A stretch of 64,000 bases of DNA, from the NCBI RefSeq assembly GCF_030295405.1, contig NZ_AP027080.1, forward strand, positions 4,014,001 through 4,078,000, in the 5' to 3' direction. Positions 55,610-64,000 of this stretch are shown in pieces. The DNA is from Mesoterricola silvestris. GTDB lineage: Bacteria; Acidobacteriota; Holophagae; Holophagales; Holophagaceae. The translations under genes were made by a program, and so were the position numbers. Under the pieces are notes generated by a model that was not told the DNA's origin, did not search any database, and saw only the letters and a program-made list of their open reading frames with translations. The stretch's first letter is position 1. Every line of letters begins with the position of its first letter.

Positions 55610-57013
55610 TCAGGAAAGGGGCGGAAGGCTGGCGGCGGCCACGGCCTGGCCCACGCGCCGGCTCTTCTCGTCCGGAAGGAAGACCCCGACGCGCCGGGCC
55701 AGGGCGGGGAATTCGGCCCCCAGCACCTCCCGGGCCCGGCCCAGGATGAGCTCCCCCCCTTCGCCGGAGGTGACCCGGCCCAGGATCATGGCGCGCTCCA
55801 GGTCGTAGAATTCCGCGTACCAGGGCAGGGTGTAGCCCAGGTACGTGCCCAGGGTCAGGAAGAATTCCCGGGCCATGGGGTCGCCCTTGGCCAGGCGCTC
55901 CTGCACGTCCCGGAGCCGTTCGGGGAGGGGCATCCCTTGGGGGAAGGCGAAGCCCGCGGGCCCCGCGAGGCGGTCCACGGCCTGCTGGGAGAAGTACGCG
56001 GCCCCCACACCGGGTTCGCCGGACCAGTCGTCGGTGCCGGCTCCGGGGTTGGCGTCCACGGTGCCGAAGGCCAGTTCGTTGAGCCAGCCCGTGATGCGGC
56101 CCCCCCGATCCAGGAAGCCCACGGCCTCGCTGGAGCCCAGGGCGATGCCCAGGATGCCGTTCTCCCCCAGGGAAAGGCCCCCGGCCAGGGCCGTGACGTC
56201 GCCGTCGTTGATGACCTCCAGGGGCACGCCCCATTCCTCCCGCAGGCGCAGGAAGATGGGTCGCACCTGGGCCTCGAAGCGGTCCGGGGGCACGGCACGG
56301 AAGAGGGAGGCCACCCTCACCTGGTTGTCCACCAGGATCCCCGCACTGGAGCCTCCGATGGCGTCCACCCGCGGCAGATGGCCCGCGGCGAGCCGGAGGC
56401 CCTCGTTGATGCGGGCGTAGTGGTAGGCGGGGTCGGCCTCGGCCTTGGGGTTCCAGGGCAGTTCCGCGCTGAAGACCACCTCGCCGTCCCTCACCGCGGC
56501 CACCTTGTAGTCGCTGGCGCCCAGGTCGAAGCCGATGCGGCATCCCCCCAGGTTCCCCCCCAGGGCCAGGGGCCGGGGGGTAGGCGCGGGCACCTCGTCC
56601 ATGGCCTCGACGGTGAAGGGTCGGCCGAAGGCAAGCCCCATGATCCTGCGCTCGAAGGCCCAGGGACCCCGGGGGCCGTACTCCTCCACCAGGGCCTCGC
56701 ACAGGGCCCGGGGCCCGGACACCGCCGCCCGGGAGCCGCCGCAGGCCCACAGGAGGCCGTTGAGCATCCAGGACACGCAGCGCAGGCTGTCCTCGTCCGC
56801 GCCTCCGGGGAACACGTCCAGCTCCAGGCGCACCGCCCAGCCCGCGTTCTGCTCCAGGCCCAGCACCACGCGCTCCGAGGATCCGTGGGCGGCCAGGGCC
56901 TTCCGGAAGGCGCGCAGGCCTAGCGCCAGGGGGCGGTAGCCGGGATCCAGCGCCAGGCTCCGGCCGGGGGGCGCGTTGAAGAGGCTCCTTTCGAAGGTTT
57001 CGTGGCGGAACAT
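55610..57013 (-). CDS. ROK-type sugar kinase-like protein with N-terminal extension
   Basis: 467 residues from the ATG at 57013, with GAGG 6 nt upstream. The ASKHA kinase core begins near residue 160 with GGCRIGFDLGASDYKVAAVR (phosphate-1 loop). VINDGDVTALAGGLSLGENG (phosphate-2 region) and GILGIALGSSEAVGFLDRGG follow. The first 155 residues are an additional domain not typical of ROK kinases. Coupling to nagB points to amino-sugar phosphorylation (for example N-acetylglucosamine), but the substrate is not shown by the sequence. Confidence 0.82.
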   Translation of the reverse strand: MFRHETFERSLFNAPPGRSLALDPGYRPLALGLRAFRKALAAHGSSERVVLGLEQNAGWAVRLELDVFPGGADEDSLRCVSWMLNGLLWACGGSRAAVSGPRALCEALVEEYGPRGPWAFERRIMGLAFGRPFTVEAMDEVPAPTPRPLALGGNLGGCRIGFDLGASDYKVAAVRDGEVVFSAELPWNPKAEADPAYHYARINEGLRLAAGHLPRVDAIGGSSAGILVDNQVRVASLFRAVPPDRFEAQVRPIFLRLREEWGVPLEVINDGDVTALAGGLSLGENGILGIALGSSEAVGFLDRGGRITGWLNELAFGTVDANPGAGTDDWSGEPGVGAAYFSQQAVDRLAGPAGFAFPQGMPLPERLRDVQERLAKGDPMAREFFLTLGTYLGYTLPWYAEFYDLERAMILGRVTSGEGGELILGRAREVLGAEFPALARRVGVFLPDEKSRRVGQAVAAASLPPLS

Positions 57014-57086
57014 GGGAACCTCGCAACGGACGTGGTTCCTTTGTACCAGAAGTGGGGCCCGGGCCGGCACCCGGGCCCCCATGTTC

Positions 57087-57572
57087 CTACCGCTTGGCCA
57101 GGTTGTGGTCCAGGTACCAGATGGCCCCGCCCTGCTCCCCGATGGCGCGGAGCTGGTCCACCACCTCGTTCACGGCGATCTCCTCCTGGACCTGCTCGGT
57201 GACGAACCACTGCAGGGCGATCTCGGTGGCGTGGTCCCCTTCGGACTTGGCCAGTTCGTAGCATTTGCTGATGCTGGCGGTGTTCTCCTTCTCGTGGGCG
57301 AGCACCATCTCGAAGATGGAGGTGGGGCCGTTGAAGCTGGTGGGCGGGGGATTGATGGTGCGCAGCTCCAGCTTCCCGTAGCGGTCCAGGACGAAATCCA
57401 CCAGCTTCAGTGCGTGGGTGGCCTCTTCCGCCGACTGGACCCGGAGCCAGTGGGCGAAGCCCTTGAAGCTCTTCTCGGAGAGGTGGGCGCTCATGGCGAG
57501 GTAGAGCTGGGAGGTGTACTGCTCGGCGTTGATCTGGGCGTTCAACGCGTTCTGGGTGGCGGTGCCGATCAT
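57087..57572 (-). CDS. Ferritin
   Basis: 161 residues, a four-helix bundle of bacterial ferritin (FtnA) length. Ferroxidase ligands are recognisable in ALNAQINAEQYTSQLYLAMS (E17), VQSAEEATHALKL (E50 and H53 region), MVLAHEKENTAS and LQWFVTEQVQEE. It stores iron in the cytoplasm. GGAG precedes the ATG. It is a separate unit between the ROK operon and a divergent PNPOx-type gene. Confidence 0.94.
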   Translation of the reverse strand: MIGTATQNALNAQINAEQYTSQLYLAMSAHLSEKSFKGFAHWLRVQSAEEATHALKLVDFVLDRYGKLELRTINPPPTSFNGPTSIFEMVLAHEKENTASISKCYELAKSEGDHATEIALQWFVTEQVQEEIAVNEVVDQLRAIGEQGGAIWYLDHNLAKR

Positions 57573-57708
57573 GGGGATCTCCGGTGTTGGAGGGGCGGCG
57601 CCGGCGTGGCGTCGCGCTCCAAGACGATATATGAACCATTCACGAGAAAGGTGCCGTGACCAACATCCGGTGGTTTTTCCATTAACCTCGCTGGGGTGGG
57701 AGGTGCCC

Positions 57709-58359
57709 TTGCGCCGACAGGAGAAGGAACTCAAGGATCCGGAAGCCGTCGCGGAGGTGCTGGACGGCGCCGAGTGGGGGGTGCTGGGACTGGTGTCCCC
57801 GCAGGGCGCGCCCATCCTGGTCCCGCTCAACTTCGTGCGCCTGGACGGGAAGGTGTATTTCCACGGGGCCCACGCCGGCGAGAAGATGGAGGCCCTGCGC
57901 CACCACCGCCAGGCCACCTTCCTGGTGGTGGACGCCTACGCCCAGATCCCCTCCTACGCCTTCGACCCCGAAAGGGCCTGCCCCGCCAGCCAGTACTTCA
58001 GGTCCGTGCTGCTCCACGGCACCCTCGGGGAGGTGGAGGACCCGGCCCGCAAGGCCGCGGTGCTGGACGCCCTCATGCGCAGGCTCCAGCCCGAGGGGGG
58101 CTACCGCCCCATCACCGCCGAGGATCCCATGTACGCCGGCAGCGTGGGCGCCGTGGCCATCCTGGAGCTGACCGTGGAGCGCAGTTCGGCCAAGTGCGAG
58201 ATGGGCCAGCGGCTCACGCCCGCGAAGCGGGACTCGGTGCGGGCGCTGCTGGAGCGGCGGGGGACCCCGACGGATCTGCGGACCCTGGAGGCGATGGGGG
58301 CCGGTCCAGGATCTCCCGGATCCGGCCCAGAAGCGCCAGGGGCTGCACCGGCTTCATGA
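57709..58359 (+). CDS. Pyridoxamine 5'-phosphate oxidase-like / NimA-type flavin-binding protein
   Basis: 216 residues from a TTG at 57709, with GGGAGG 5 nt upstream (a GTG at 57703 is possible). The split-barrel fold is indicated by GVLGLVSPQGAPILVPLNFV, LDGKVYFHGAHAGEKMEALR and HRQATFLVVDAYAQIPS. PNPOx/Nim-type proteins bind FMN or heme and reduce small molecules. The real homology ends near residue 195. The last part runs 146 nt into the 3' end of the convergent kinase gene. Confidence 0.82.
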   Translation: MRRQEKELKDPEAVAEVLDGAEWGVLGLVSPQGAPILVPLNFVRLDGKVYFHGAHAGEKMEALRHHRQATFLVVDAYAQIPSYAFDPERACPASQYFRSVLLHGTLGEVEDPARKAAVLDALMRRLQPEGGYRPITAEDPMYAGSVGAVAILELTVERSSAKCEMGQRLTPAKRDSVRALLERRGTPTDLRTLEAMGAGPGSPGSGPEAPGAAPAS

Positions 58360-60364
58360 TGAGGTCCATGCCCGGGTCCAGCTCCCCGCGGTCCTGGATG
58401 AAGTCGGCGGTGTACCCGCTGATGAAGAGGACCTTCACGCCGGGGCGCTCCCGGCGGATCTCCTCGTAGGCCTGGCGGCCGCCCTTCCGGGGCATGATGA
58501 TGTCCATGAGAATGAAATCGATGGCGTCCCGGTTCGCGCGGAAGACGTCCACCGCCTCCTGGCCGTCGGCGGCCAGCAGGACCCGGTAGCCGGACCTCGC
58601 CAGCACCAGCTCGGTCATGGCGCGCACCGGAAGCTCGTCCTCCACCACGAGGATGGTCTCGGTGCCGCGCACGCCGGATTCCCCCCGGTCCCGTTCCTGG
58701 GGATCCGGGGTGTCCGAGGCGCTGATCGGCACCAGGACGCGGAAGGCGGAACCCGCCCCGGGCTCGCTGTTCACGAGGATGTAGCCCTTGTGCTGCTTGA
58801 CGATGCCGTACACCGAGGCGAGCCCCAGCCCCGTGCCGCGGCCCATCTCCCGGGTGGTGAAGAAGGGGTCGAAGATGCGCTTCTGGGTTTCCTCGTCCAT
58901 GCCCTCCCCCGAGTCCTTCACCTCCAGGAGGGCGTAGTCGCCGGGGCGTCCGAAGCCGCGGGCGGCCCGGAACGCCTCGTCCAGGCGGAAGGGGCGGGTG
59001 GCGAGGGTCAGGGTGCCCCCGGCGGGCATGGCGTCCCGGGCGTTGGTGGCCAGGTTCATGAACACCTGCTCCATCTGGCCCAGGTCCACGTGCACCGGCA
59101 GGGCCTCGGGATGCCGGGCCACCTCCAGCCGCACGTCGGCGCCGATGATCCGCCGCAGGAGCTTCTCCACGTTGCCGACGACGGTGTTGAGGTCCAGGGT
59201 CCGGGGGCTCATCACCTGCTTTCGGCTGAAGGCCAGCAGGCTGTGGGTGAGCTGGGCGGCGCGTTCCGCGGCCTTGAGGATCTCGGCCAGGGCGTCCCGG
59301 TCGGGATCGTCGGGGCCCTGTCCGAGCTGCATGAGCGTGCCGTAGCCGTTGATCACCTGCAGCACGTTGTTGAAGTCGTGGGCCACGCCCCCCGCCAGGA
59401 GCCCCACGGCCTCCAGCTTCTGGGAATGGCGCAGCTGCTGCTCCAGCTGCTTCTGCCGGGTTATATCCTGCTTCATGCCCAGGAAGTGGGTGATCACCCC
59501 GTCCGCGTCCCGCATGGGGCTGATGGTGGCCCGCTCCCAGAAGAGCTCGCCGTCCTTCTTGCGGTTCTGGAGCTCGCCCACCCACACGTCGCCGGCGGTG
59601 ATGGCGGCCCACAGCTCCGCGTAGGTGCGCGGATCCGTGAGGCCCGACTTGAGGATGCGCGGCGTTTGGCCCAGGGCCTCGTCCAGGGCGAAGCCGGTGA
59701 GTTCGGTGAATTGCGTGTTGATGAATTCGATGTTCCCGGCGGTGTCGGTGATGAGGATGGAGACGGGGCTCTGCTCCACGGCCTGGGAGAGCCGGTTCAC
59801 GAACCGGTCCGCCCGGGCCCGGGAGGTGATGTCCCGGAACTGCCAGACCCGCAGGGCCTCGCCGCCCCCGGTGCGGTAGGGCCGGGAGCGGCGCTCCAGG
59901 ACCCGCCCGTCCCACAGGTCCAGGATATCCACCCCCGACGGCGCCGCCTCCCGGGCCAGGTAGCCGTCGGGATCCTTGAGCTGGGCCAGGATGATGTCCT
60001 CCTCGTCCCGGGAAGGCCCCTCCAGGCCCCACAGGCGGGAGTAGGACGGATTGCGGTCCCGCTCGGCGCCGGCGGCGTCCACGATGCGCACGCCGTCCTC
60101 GCCGCCGTCCAGGGCGAAGCGCAGGAGGGCGGCCTGGTCCCGGAGGCCGTCCCGCTCCCGCTCCCCTTCGGCGCAGCGCGCCGCCATGAGGCCCAGCCCC
60201 TTCCACAGGAACCCCGCCACGGCCGCGTTGAGGACCAGCCCCGCCGCCAGGAAGGGCGTCCACCGCCACAGGTGGAAGGCCGCGGCGAGCCCGCCGCCCA
60301 GGATGAGGACCAGGGAGGCCGCGAAGGCGGCGACCAGGACCATGGATTTCGTTCCAAAGGTCAT
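58214..60364 (-). CDS. Membrane PAS hybrid histidine kinase with receiver domain
   Basis: 716 residues from the ATG at 60364. Two membrane helices (SMVLVAAFAASLVLILGGGL; WTPFLAAGLVLNAAVAGFLW) are followed by two PAS domains (about 95-200 and 205-325, with NIEFINTQFTELTGFALDEA). HisKA has GGVAHDFNNVLQVINGYG, and the HATPase has NLATNARDAMPAGG, DSGEGMD and GRGTGLGLASVYG. The C-terminal receiver has LVVEDELPVRAM and phospho-acceptor ILMDIIMPRKGG. It is similar in plan to the kinase at 25973-29080. The low-complexity tail (SPAAPAAPAPSPASRA) overlaps the neighbouring gene. Confidence 0.92.
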   Translation of the reverse strand: MTFGTKSMVLVAAFAASLVLILGGGLAAAFHLWRWTPFLAAGLVLNAAVAGFLWKGLGLMAARCAEGERERDGLRDQAALLRFALDGGEDGVRIVDAAGAERDRNPSYSRLWGLEGPSRDEEDIILAQLKDPDGYLAREAAPSGVDILDLWDGRVLERRSRPYRTGGGEALRVWQFRDITSRARADRFVNRLSQAVEQSPVSILITDTAGNIEFINTQFTELTGFALDEALGQTPRILKSGLTDPRTYAELWAAITAGDVWVGELQNRKKDGELFWERATISPMRDADGVITHFLGMKQDITRQKQLEQQLRHSQKLEAVGLLAGGVAHDFNNVLQVINGYGTLMQLGQGPDDPDRDALAEILKAAERAAQLTHSLLAFSRKQVMSPRTLDLNTVVGNVEKLLRRIIGADVRLEVARHPEALPVHVDLGQMEQVFMNLATNARDAMPAGGTLTLATRPFRLDEAFRAARGFGRPGDYALLEVKDSGEGMDEETQKRIFDPFFTTREMGRGTGLGLASVYGIVKQHKGYILVNSEPGAGSAFRVLVPISASDTPDPQERDRGESGVRGTETILVVEDELPVRAMTELVLARSGYRVLLAADGQEAVDVFRANRDAIDFILMDIIMPRKGGRQAYEEIRRERPGVKVLFISGYTADFIQDRGELDPGMDLIMKPVQPLALLGRIREILDRPPSPPGSADPSGSPAAPAAPAPSPASRA

Positions 60365-60494
60365 GCGGGAGACTCCGTCCATGGCCCGGGGGGCCGGCCG
60401 CTTGGAAAGCACGGGAGGGGGTGCGCCCCCCTCCCCGTTCACCCCATACTATCCGTCCCCCCGGGCCCCGGGGGCACATCCTGCGGGGATCCCC

Positions 60495-62507
60495 ATGATC
60501 GTTCGAAGGTCCGTTTGTCCCTACGATTGCCCTGACGCCTGCGGACTCCTGGTGGAGGTTGAGGACGGCTTGGCGGTTTCCGTGAAGGGGGATCCGGAGC
60601 ATCCCCACAGCCGGGGCAGCCTCTGCCCCAAAATGACCCGCTACCCGGACACCGTCCACAACCCGCGGCGTCTGACTGTTCCCCTGCTTCGCACGGGTCC
60701 CAAGGGGAGCGGCGCCTTCGCGCCCATCCCCTGGACCGAGGCCATCGACCGCATCGCCTCGGCCTGGAAGGCCATCATCGCCGACCACGGCGCCCAGGCC
60801 ATCCTGCCCTATTCCTACGCGGGCACCATGGGGCTGGTGCAGCGGAACGCCGGGCATCCCTTCTTCCACCGCCTGGGGGCGAGCCGCCTGGACCGCACCA
60901 TCTGCACCCCGGCCAAGGCCGCGGGCCTGGAGGCCGTGCTGGGCCAGACCCCCTGCCCCCGCCCCTCGGAGCTGCGGGACTGCGACCTGGTGATCCTGTG
61001 GGGCATCAACGCCGTGGCCACCAGCGTGCACGGGCTCAAGGACGTGCGGGAGGCGCGCCGCCGCGGGGGCCGGGTGTGGCTGGTGGACACCTACCGCACC
61101 CCCACCGCGGGCGAGGCCGACTCCACCTTCCTGGTGCGCCCCGGCAGCGACGGGGCCCTGGCCCTGGGGATCATGCACGTCCTGGTGCGCGACGGGCTCC
61201 AGGACCGCGCCTTCCTGGCGGAGCACGTCCAGGGGTTCCCGGAACTGGCCCGGGAGGTCCTGCCGGACTATCCCCCGGCGCGGGTGGAGGCCCTCACGGG
61301 CCTGCCCGCGGCGGAAATCGAGGCCATGGCCCGGGCCTACGGGACGGCCAAGGCCCCCTGCATCGTCATCGGCGGGGGCCTCTCCCGCTACGGCAACGGC
61401 GCCATGACGGTGCGCACCATCGCGTGCCTTCCCGCGCTGGTGGGCGCCTATGACCGCCCCGGCGGAGGGTGCTTCGGCTCCACGTCCACGGGCGGGGCCT
61501 TCGCCATGGCGGAGATCACCCGGGAGGACCTGCTGCCCGGACCGGTGCGCACCGTGAACATGAACCGCCTGGGCCACGCCCTGGGCGAACTGGACGGGCC
61601 GCGGGTGATGTCGCTGTACGTCTACCACTCGAACCCCGCCGTGGTGGCGCCGGACCAGAACGCGGTGCTGGCGGGGCTGGCCCGGGAGGATCTCTTCACG
61701 GTGGTGCACGAGCGCTTCCTCACGGACACGGCGCGTTACGCCGATATCGTCCTGCCCGCCACCTCCTCCCTGGAGCACAGCGACCTCTACCGGTCCTACG
61801 GCAGCTACTGCGTCCAGCGGGCCCGGCCCGCGGTGCCGCCCGTGGGGGAGAGCCGCAGCAACTGGGACGTGTTCGGGCTCCTGGCGGGGGCCATGGGCTT
61901 CCCGGAGCCCTTCTTCCGGCAGAGCGCCGACGATCTCATCGAGCACCTGCTGGCCCTGCCCAGCCCCTGGCGGGAGGGCGTCGACGCGTCGGCCCTGGCC
62001 GAAGGCAGGGCGGTGGAGGTGGCGCCGCCCCCGGGGCCCCGGTTCCGCACGCCCTCCGGGAAGGTGGAGCTCCTCAATCCCCGGGAGCCCCACCCCCTGC
62101 CCCGTTTCCTGCCCACCCACGCCGGGGGCGAGGCCCCGCCCTTCGCCCTCATGACCGCGCCGTCCCTCTTCGGCCTGAACTCCTCCTTCTGCGAGCGGGA
62201 CGAGCTGCGGGCGCGCCGCAAGGGCATGCGCATCCGCATGAACCCCGGCGACGCCGCCGCCCGGGGCCTGGCCGACGGGGACCCGGTGGAGGCCTTCAAC
62301 GGCCTGGGGGAGGTGGCCTTCGCCCTGGAGGTGTCGTCCGACGTGCCCGCCGGGGTCCTGGTGGCGGAGGGGGTGTGGTGGCTGGAGTTCGCCCCGGGCA
62401 CCCGCACCGTGAACGCCCTGACCTCCCAGCGGCTCACGGACCGCGGGGGCGGGAGCACCTTCTACGACAACCGGGTGGACATCCGCCTGCGCTCCCCGCG
62501 GCCCTGA
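60495..62507 (+). CDS. Molybdopterin oxidoreductase (DMSO reductase family)
   Basis: 670 residues. The N-terminal 4Fe-4S motif is CPYDCPDACG...GSLCPK. The molybdopterin core has ICTPAKAAGLEAVLG, LVILWGINAVATSVHGLKDV and VRPGSDGALALGIMHVLVRD. The C-terminal molydopterin dinucleotide-binding domain (about 550-665) has MTAPSLFGLNSSFCERDELR and NPGDAAARGLADGDPVEAFN. There is no Tat signal, so it is probably cytoplasmic. The substrate is unknown; it resembles formate-dehydrogenase- or thiosulfate-reductase-like single-subunit members. No partner subunit genes are adjacent. Confidence 0.92.
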   Translation: MIVRRSVCPYDCPDACGLLVEVEDGLAVSVKGDPEHPHSRGSLCPKMTRYPDTVHNPRRLTVPLLRTGPKGSGAFAPIPWTEAIDRIASAWKAIIADHGAQAILPYSYAGTMGLVQRNAGHPFFHRLGASRLDRTICTPAKAAGLEAVLGQTPCPRPSELRDCDLVILWGINAVATSVHGLKDVREARRRGGRVWLVDTYRTPTAGEADSTFLVRPGSDGALALGIMHVLVRDGLQDRAFLAEHVQGFPELAREVLPDYPPARVEALTGLPAAEIEAMARAYGTAKAPCIVIGGGLSRYGNGAMTVRTIACLPALVGAYDRPGGGCFGSTSTGGAFAMAEITREDLLPGPVRTVNMNRLGHALGELDGPRVMSLYVYHSNPAVVAPDQNAVLAGLAREDLFTVVHERFLTDTARYADIVLPATSSLEHSDLYRSYGSYCVQRARPAVPPVGESRSNWDVFGLLAGAMGFPEPFFRQSADDLIEHLLALPSPWREGVDASALAEGRAVEVAPPPGPRFRTPSGKVELLNPREPHPLPRFLPTHAGGEAPPFALMTAPSLFGLNSSFCERDELRARRKGMRIRMNPGDAAARGLADGDPVEAFNGLGEVAFALEVSSDVPAGVLVAEGVWWLEFAPGTRTVNALTSQRLTDRGGGSTFYDNRVDIRLRSPRP

Positions 62508-62550
62508 CGGAGCGACCCGGGCTACAATCGATTCCTTCTCCGAGGAACCC

Positions 62551-63054
62551 ATGCGAGCCCTCCTGCTATCCCTGGCCTTCAGCCTCTGCGCCCAGGCCCA
62601 GAGCCTTCCCGCCGACCCCTTCGCCCCCGTGCGGTTCCTCGCGGGGGACTGGGTGGGGGAGGGTTCGGGCGATCCCGGAAAGGGATCGGGGGCGTTCTCC
62701 TTCCGGTTCGAGCTGGACGGCAAGGCCCTGGTGCGCCGCAGCTCGGCGTCCTACCCCGCCCAGGGCGGCCGCCCCGCCCTGCGCCACGAGGACCTGATGA
62801 CGATCTTCGCGGAAGGCGGGAAGCTCAAGGCCCTCTACCTGGACAACGAGGGCCATGTGATCCGGTACGACGCCACCCCCCTGCCCCAGGGCGAAGGGGT
62901 CGCGTTCCGCAGCGAGCCCGGGCCCGGCCCGGGGTTCAGGCTCACCTACCGCGTCAGGACGGGCGGAACCGTCGCGGTGGAGTTCGCCATCGCGCCCCCC
63001 GGGAAGCCGGAGGCCTTCGCCCCCTACGTGGAGGGCACCAGCCGGCGGAAGTAG
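62551..63054 (+). CDS. Secreted protein, DUF1579-like
   Basis: 167 residues. A signal peptide (LLLSLAFSLCAQAQ) is followed by a beta-barrel-type domain with FAPVRFLAGDWVGEGSGDPG, FSFRFELDGKALVRRSSASY and LKALYLDNEGHVIRYDAT. This pattern is typical of DUF1579/THAP4-like heme-nitrobindin-fold proteins. The function is unknown. It starts 44 bp after the oxidoreductase on the same strand. Confidence 0.75.
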   Translation: MRALLLSLAFSLCAQAQSLPADPFAPVRFLAGDWVGEGSGDPGKGSGAFSFRFELDGKALVRRSSASYPAQGGRPALRHEDLMTIFAEGGKLKALYLDNEGHVIRYDATPLPQGEGVAFRSEPGPGPGFRLTYRVRTGGTVAVEFAIAPPGKPEAFAPYVEGTSRRK

Positions 63055-63067
63055 AACGGCCTCCCGT

Positions 63068-64000
63068 TCAGGGCTCGCCGGCCGCCGCGGGGGGCATGGG
63101 GTCCAGGGGCAGCCTCAGGATGGCCCGGGCGCCGGGGCCGTCCTCGCGGTTGGCCAGGACGAGGCTTCCGCCGTGGGCCTCGGCGATCTGCCGGCTCAGC
63201 ACCAGGCCGATGCCGCTGCCGCCGGACTTGGTGGTGAAGAAGGGCACGAAGAGGTTCCCGCCCGAGGGCAGCCCCTGGCCGCGGTCCTCCACGCGGATCT
63301 CCACGGTGCCGGCCCCCTGGGACCACCGCACCTCCACGGGACCCTCCCCGGCGTCCACGGCGTTGCGCACCAGGTTGATGAGGGCCTGGGCGATCTGGTC
63401 GCCGTCGGCCAGGAGGGTCACGGGGGGCCCGGGCACGACGGCCACGGGCCGGCGCTGCTCCAGGCCCGCCACGCGCCGCGCCAGGGGTTCCAGGTCCACC
63501 CGGGCCAGGCGCGGCTCCGGGAGCCGGGCCAGGCGGGTGTAGCCCTCCATGAACCGGCCCAGGCCCTGGGCCCGGGAGGCGATGATGCCCAGGCCCTGGC
63601 GGGCGTCCTCCATCCAGTCCTCGTCCTGGCGCTCCAGGATGCGCAGCAGGCTTTCGGAAAGGGACTGGATGGGGGCCAGGGAATTGTTGATCTCGTGGCC
63701 CAGCACGCGGATGACCCGGTGCCAGACCCTGCGCTCCTCCTCGCGCAGGGGCCGGGTGAGATCGGAAAGCACCAGGAGCCGGTGGGCGCGGCCCCCCTGG
63801 CGGAAGGTGCCACGGCGCAGCTCGAAGCGCCCCGCCCGCCCCGGGAAGGCCATGTCGGCCAGCACGGAGGCCTCCCCCTCCAGGGCATCGCCCAGGCCCA
63901 GCTCGGAGGCGGGGCGCCCCAGGAGCCGCTCCTGGGCGCTGCCCAGCAGCACCGCCCCGGCCCGGTTCACCAGGCGCAGGAGGCCGTCCCCGTCGAAGGC
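63068..64000 (-). CDS. NtrY-like PAS histidine kinase (5' end outside window)
   Basis: 310 residues are visible and the frame is open through the right edge. A PAS-type end (GDGLLRLVNRAGAVLLGSAQ) is followed by HisKA with VIRVLGHEINNSLAPIQSLS (His in LGHEINN) and HATPase with NLVRNAVDAGEG, EDRGQGLP and SGGSGIGLVLSRQIAEAHGG. HEINNSLAPI is characteristic of NtrY-type kinases. It could phosphorylate an NtrX-type regulator, but the next gene upstream is outside the window. It ends 13 bp from the convergent DUF1579-like gene. Confidence 0.88.
   Translation of the reverse strand, partial: AFDGDGLLRLVNRAGAVLLGSAQERLLGRPASELGLGDALEGEASVLADMAFPGRAGRFELRRGTFRQGGRAHRLLVLSDLTRPLREEERRVWHRVIRVLGHEINNSLAPIQSLSESLLRILERQDEDWMEDARQGLGIIASRAQGLGRFMEGYTRLARLPEPRLARVDLEPLARRVAGLEQRRPVAVVPGPPVTLLADGDQIAQALINLVRNAVDAGEGPVEVRWSQGAGTVEIRVEDRGQGLPSGGNLFVPFFTTKSGGSGIGLVLSRQIAEAHGGSLVLANREDGPGARAILRLPLDPMPPAAAGEP

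Overview
The window is chromosomal DNA of a GC-rich Gram-negative bacterium (about 70% GC by eye). Outer-membrane barrel and OmpA proteins, sigma-54 regulation, many hybrid histidine kinases, a FecR/DUF6600-type W-rich protein, a tetraheme cytochrome and a menaquinone-type methyltransferase together suggest Acidobacteriota, probably class Holophagae (Geothrix/Holophaga-like). That placement is an inference from gene content and was not searched.

Layout. 1-8.9 kb: a minus-strand operon for an outer-membrane barrel protein (cut by an in-frame TAG), an FGE-fold lipoprotein and a giant secreted DUF11/InlB-repeat protein that runs off the left edge. 9-16.3 kb: a sigma-54 activator with a MerR-type partner, TatD, a FecR/DUF6600 protein behind a possible sigma-54 promoter, an OmpA-like protein and an OmpR-type regulator. 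16.3-21.5 kb: an OmpA lipoprotein, a Ser/Thr kinase-TonB fusion, an FHA hybrid kinase, a DUF486 protein and a carbohydrate-binding/FN3 protein. 22-29 kb: acyl-CoA dehydrogenase, UbiE, MarC and a large hybrid kinase. 29-34 kb: the thrA-thrB-thrC operon preceded by a threonine-rich leader peptide and attenuator. 34-40.4 kb: a dehydrogenase fused to a LytTR domain, a tetraheme cytochrome, a PstS-like protein, a MITE, a decayed GGDEF gene, a SHOCT protein and an M23 peptidase. 40.5-45.5 kb: a five-gene oligopeptide-type ABC transporter operon.

45.5-54.8 kb is accessory DNA with lower and uneven GC. It holds a secretin relic, a PD-(D/E)xK transposase-type nuclease, two stand-alone HsdR-N-like nucleases, a Fic protein and an AT-rich P-loop NTPase gene. 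The NTPase gene lies between inverted repeats of about 430 bp that begin inside tRNA-Arg(CCT). 54.8-64 kb returns to core genes: nagB with a ROK-type kinase, ferritin, a flavin/PNPOx protein, another hybrid kinase, a molybdopterin oxidoreductase and an NtrY-like kinase cut by the right edge.

Four families of structured intergenic repeat are visible. They are a two-hairpin element (21.6-22.0 and 39.2-39.6 kb), a 135-bp hairpin with a conserved loop (25.7 and 50.4 kb), a 269-bp MITE with perfect 33-bp ends (37.1 kb) and the tRNA-linked inverted repeat (51.9/54.7 kb). The items most worth following are the tRNA-bounded NTPase cassette, the dehydrogenase-LytTR fusion, the thr attenuator and the repeat families.
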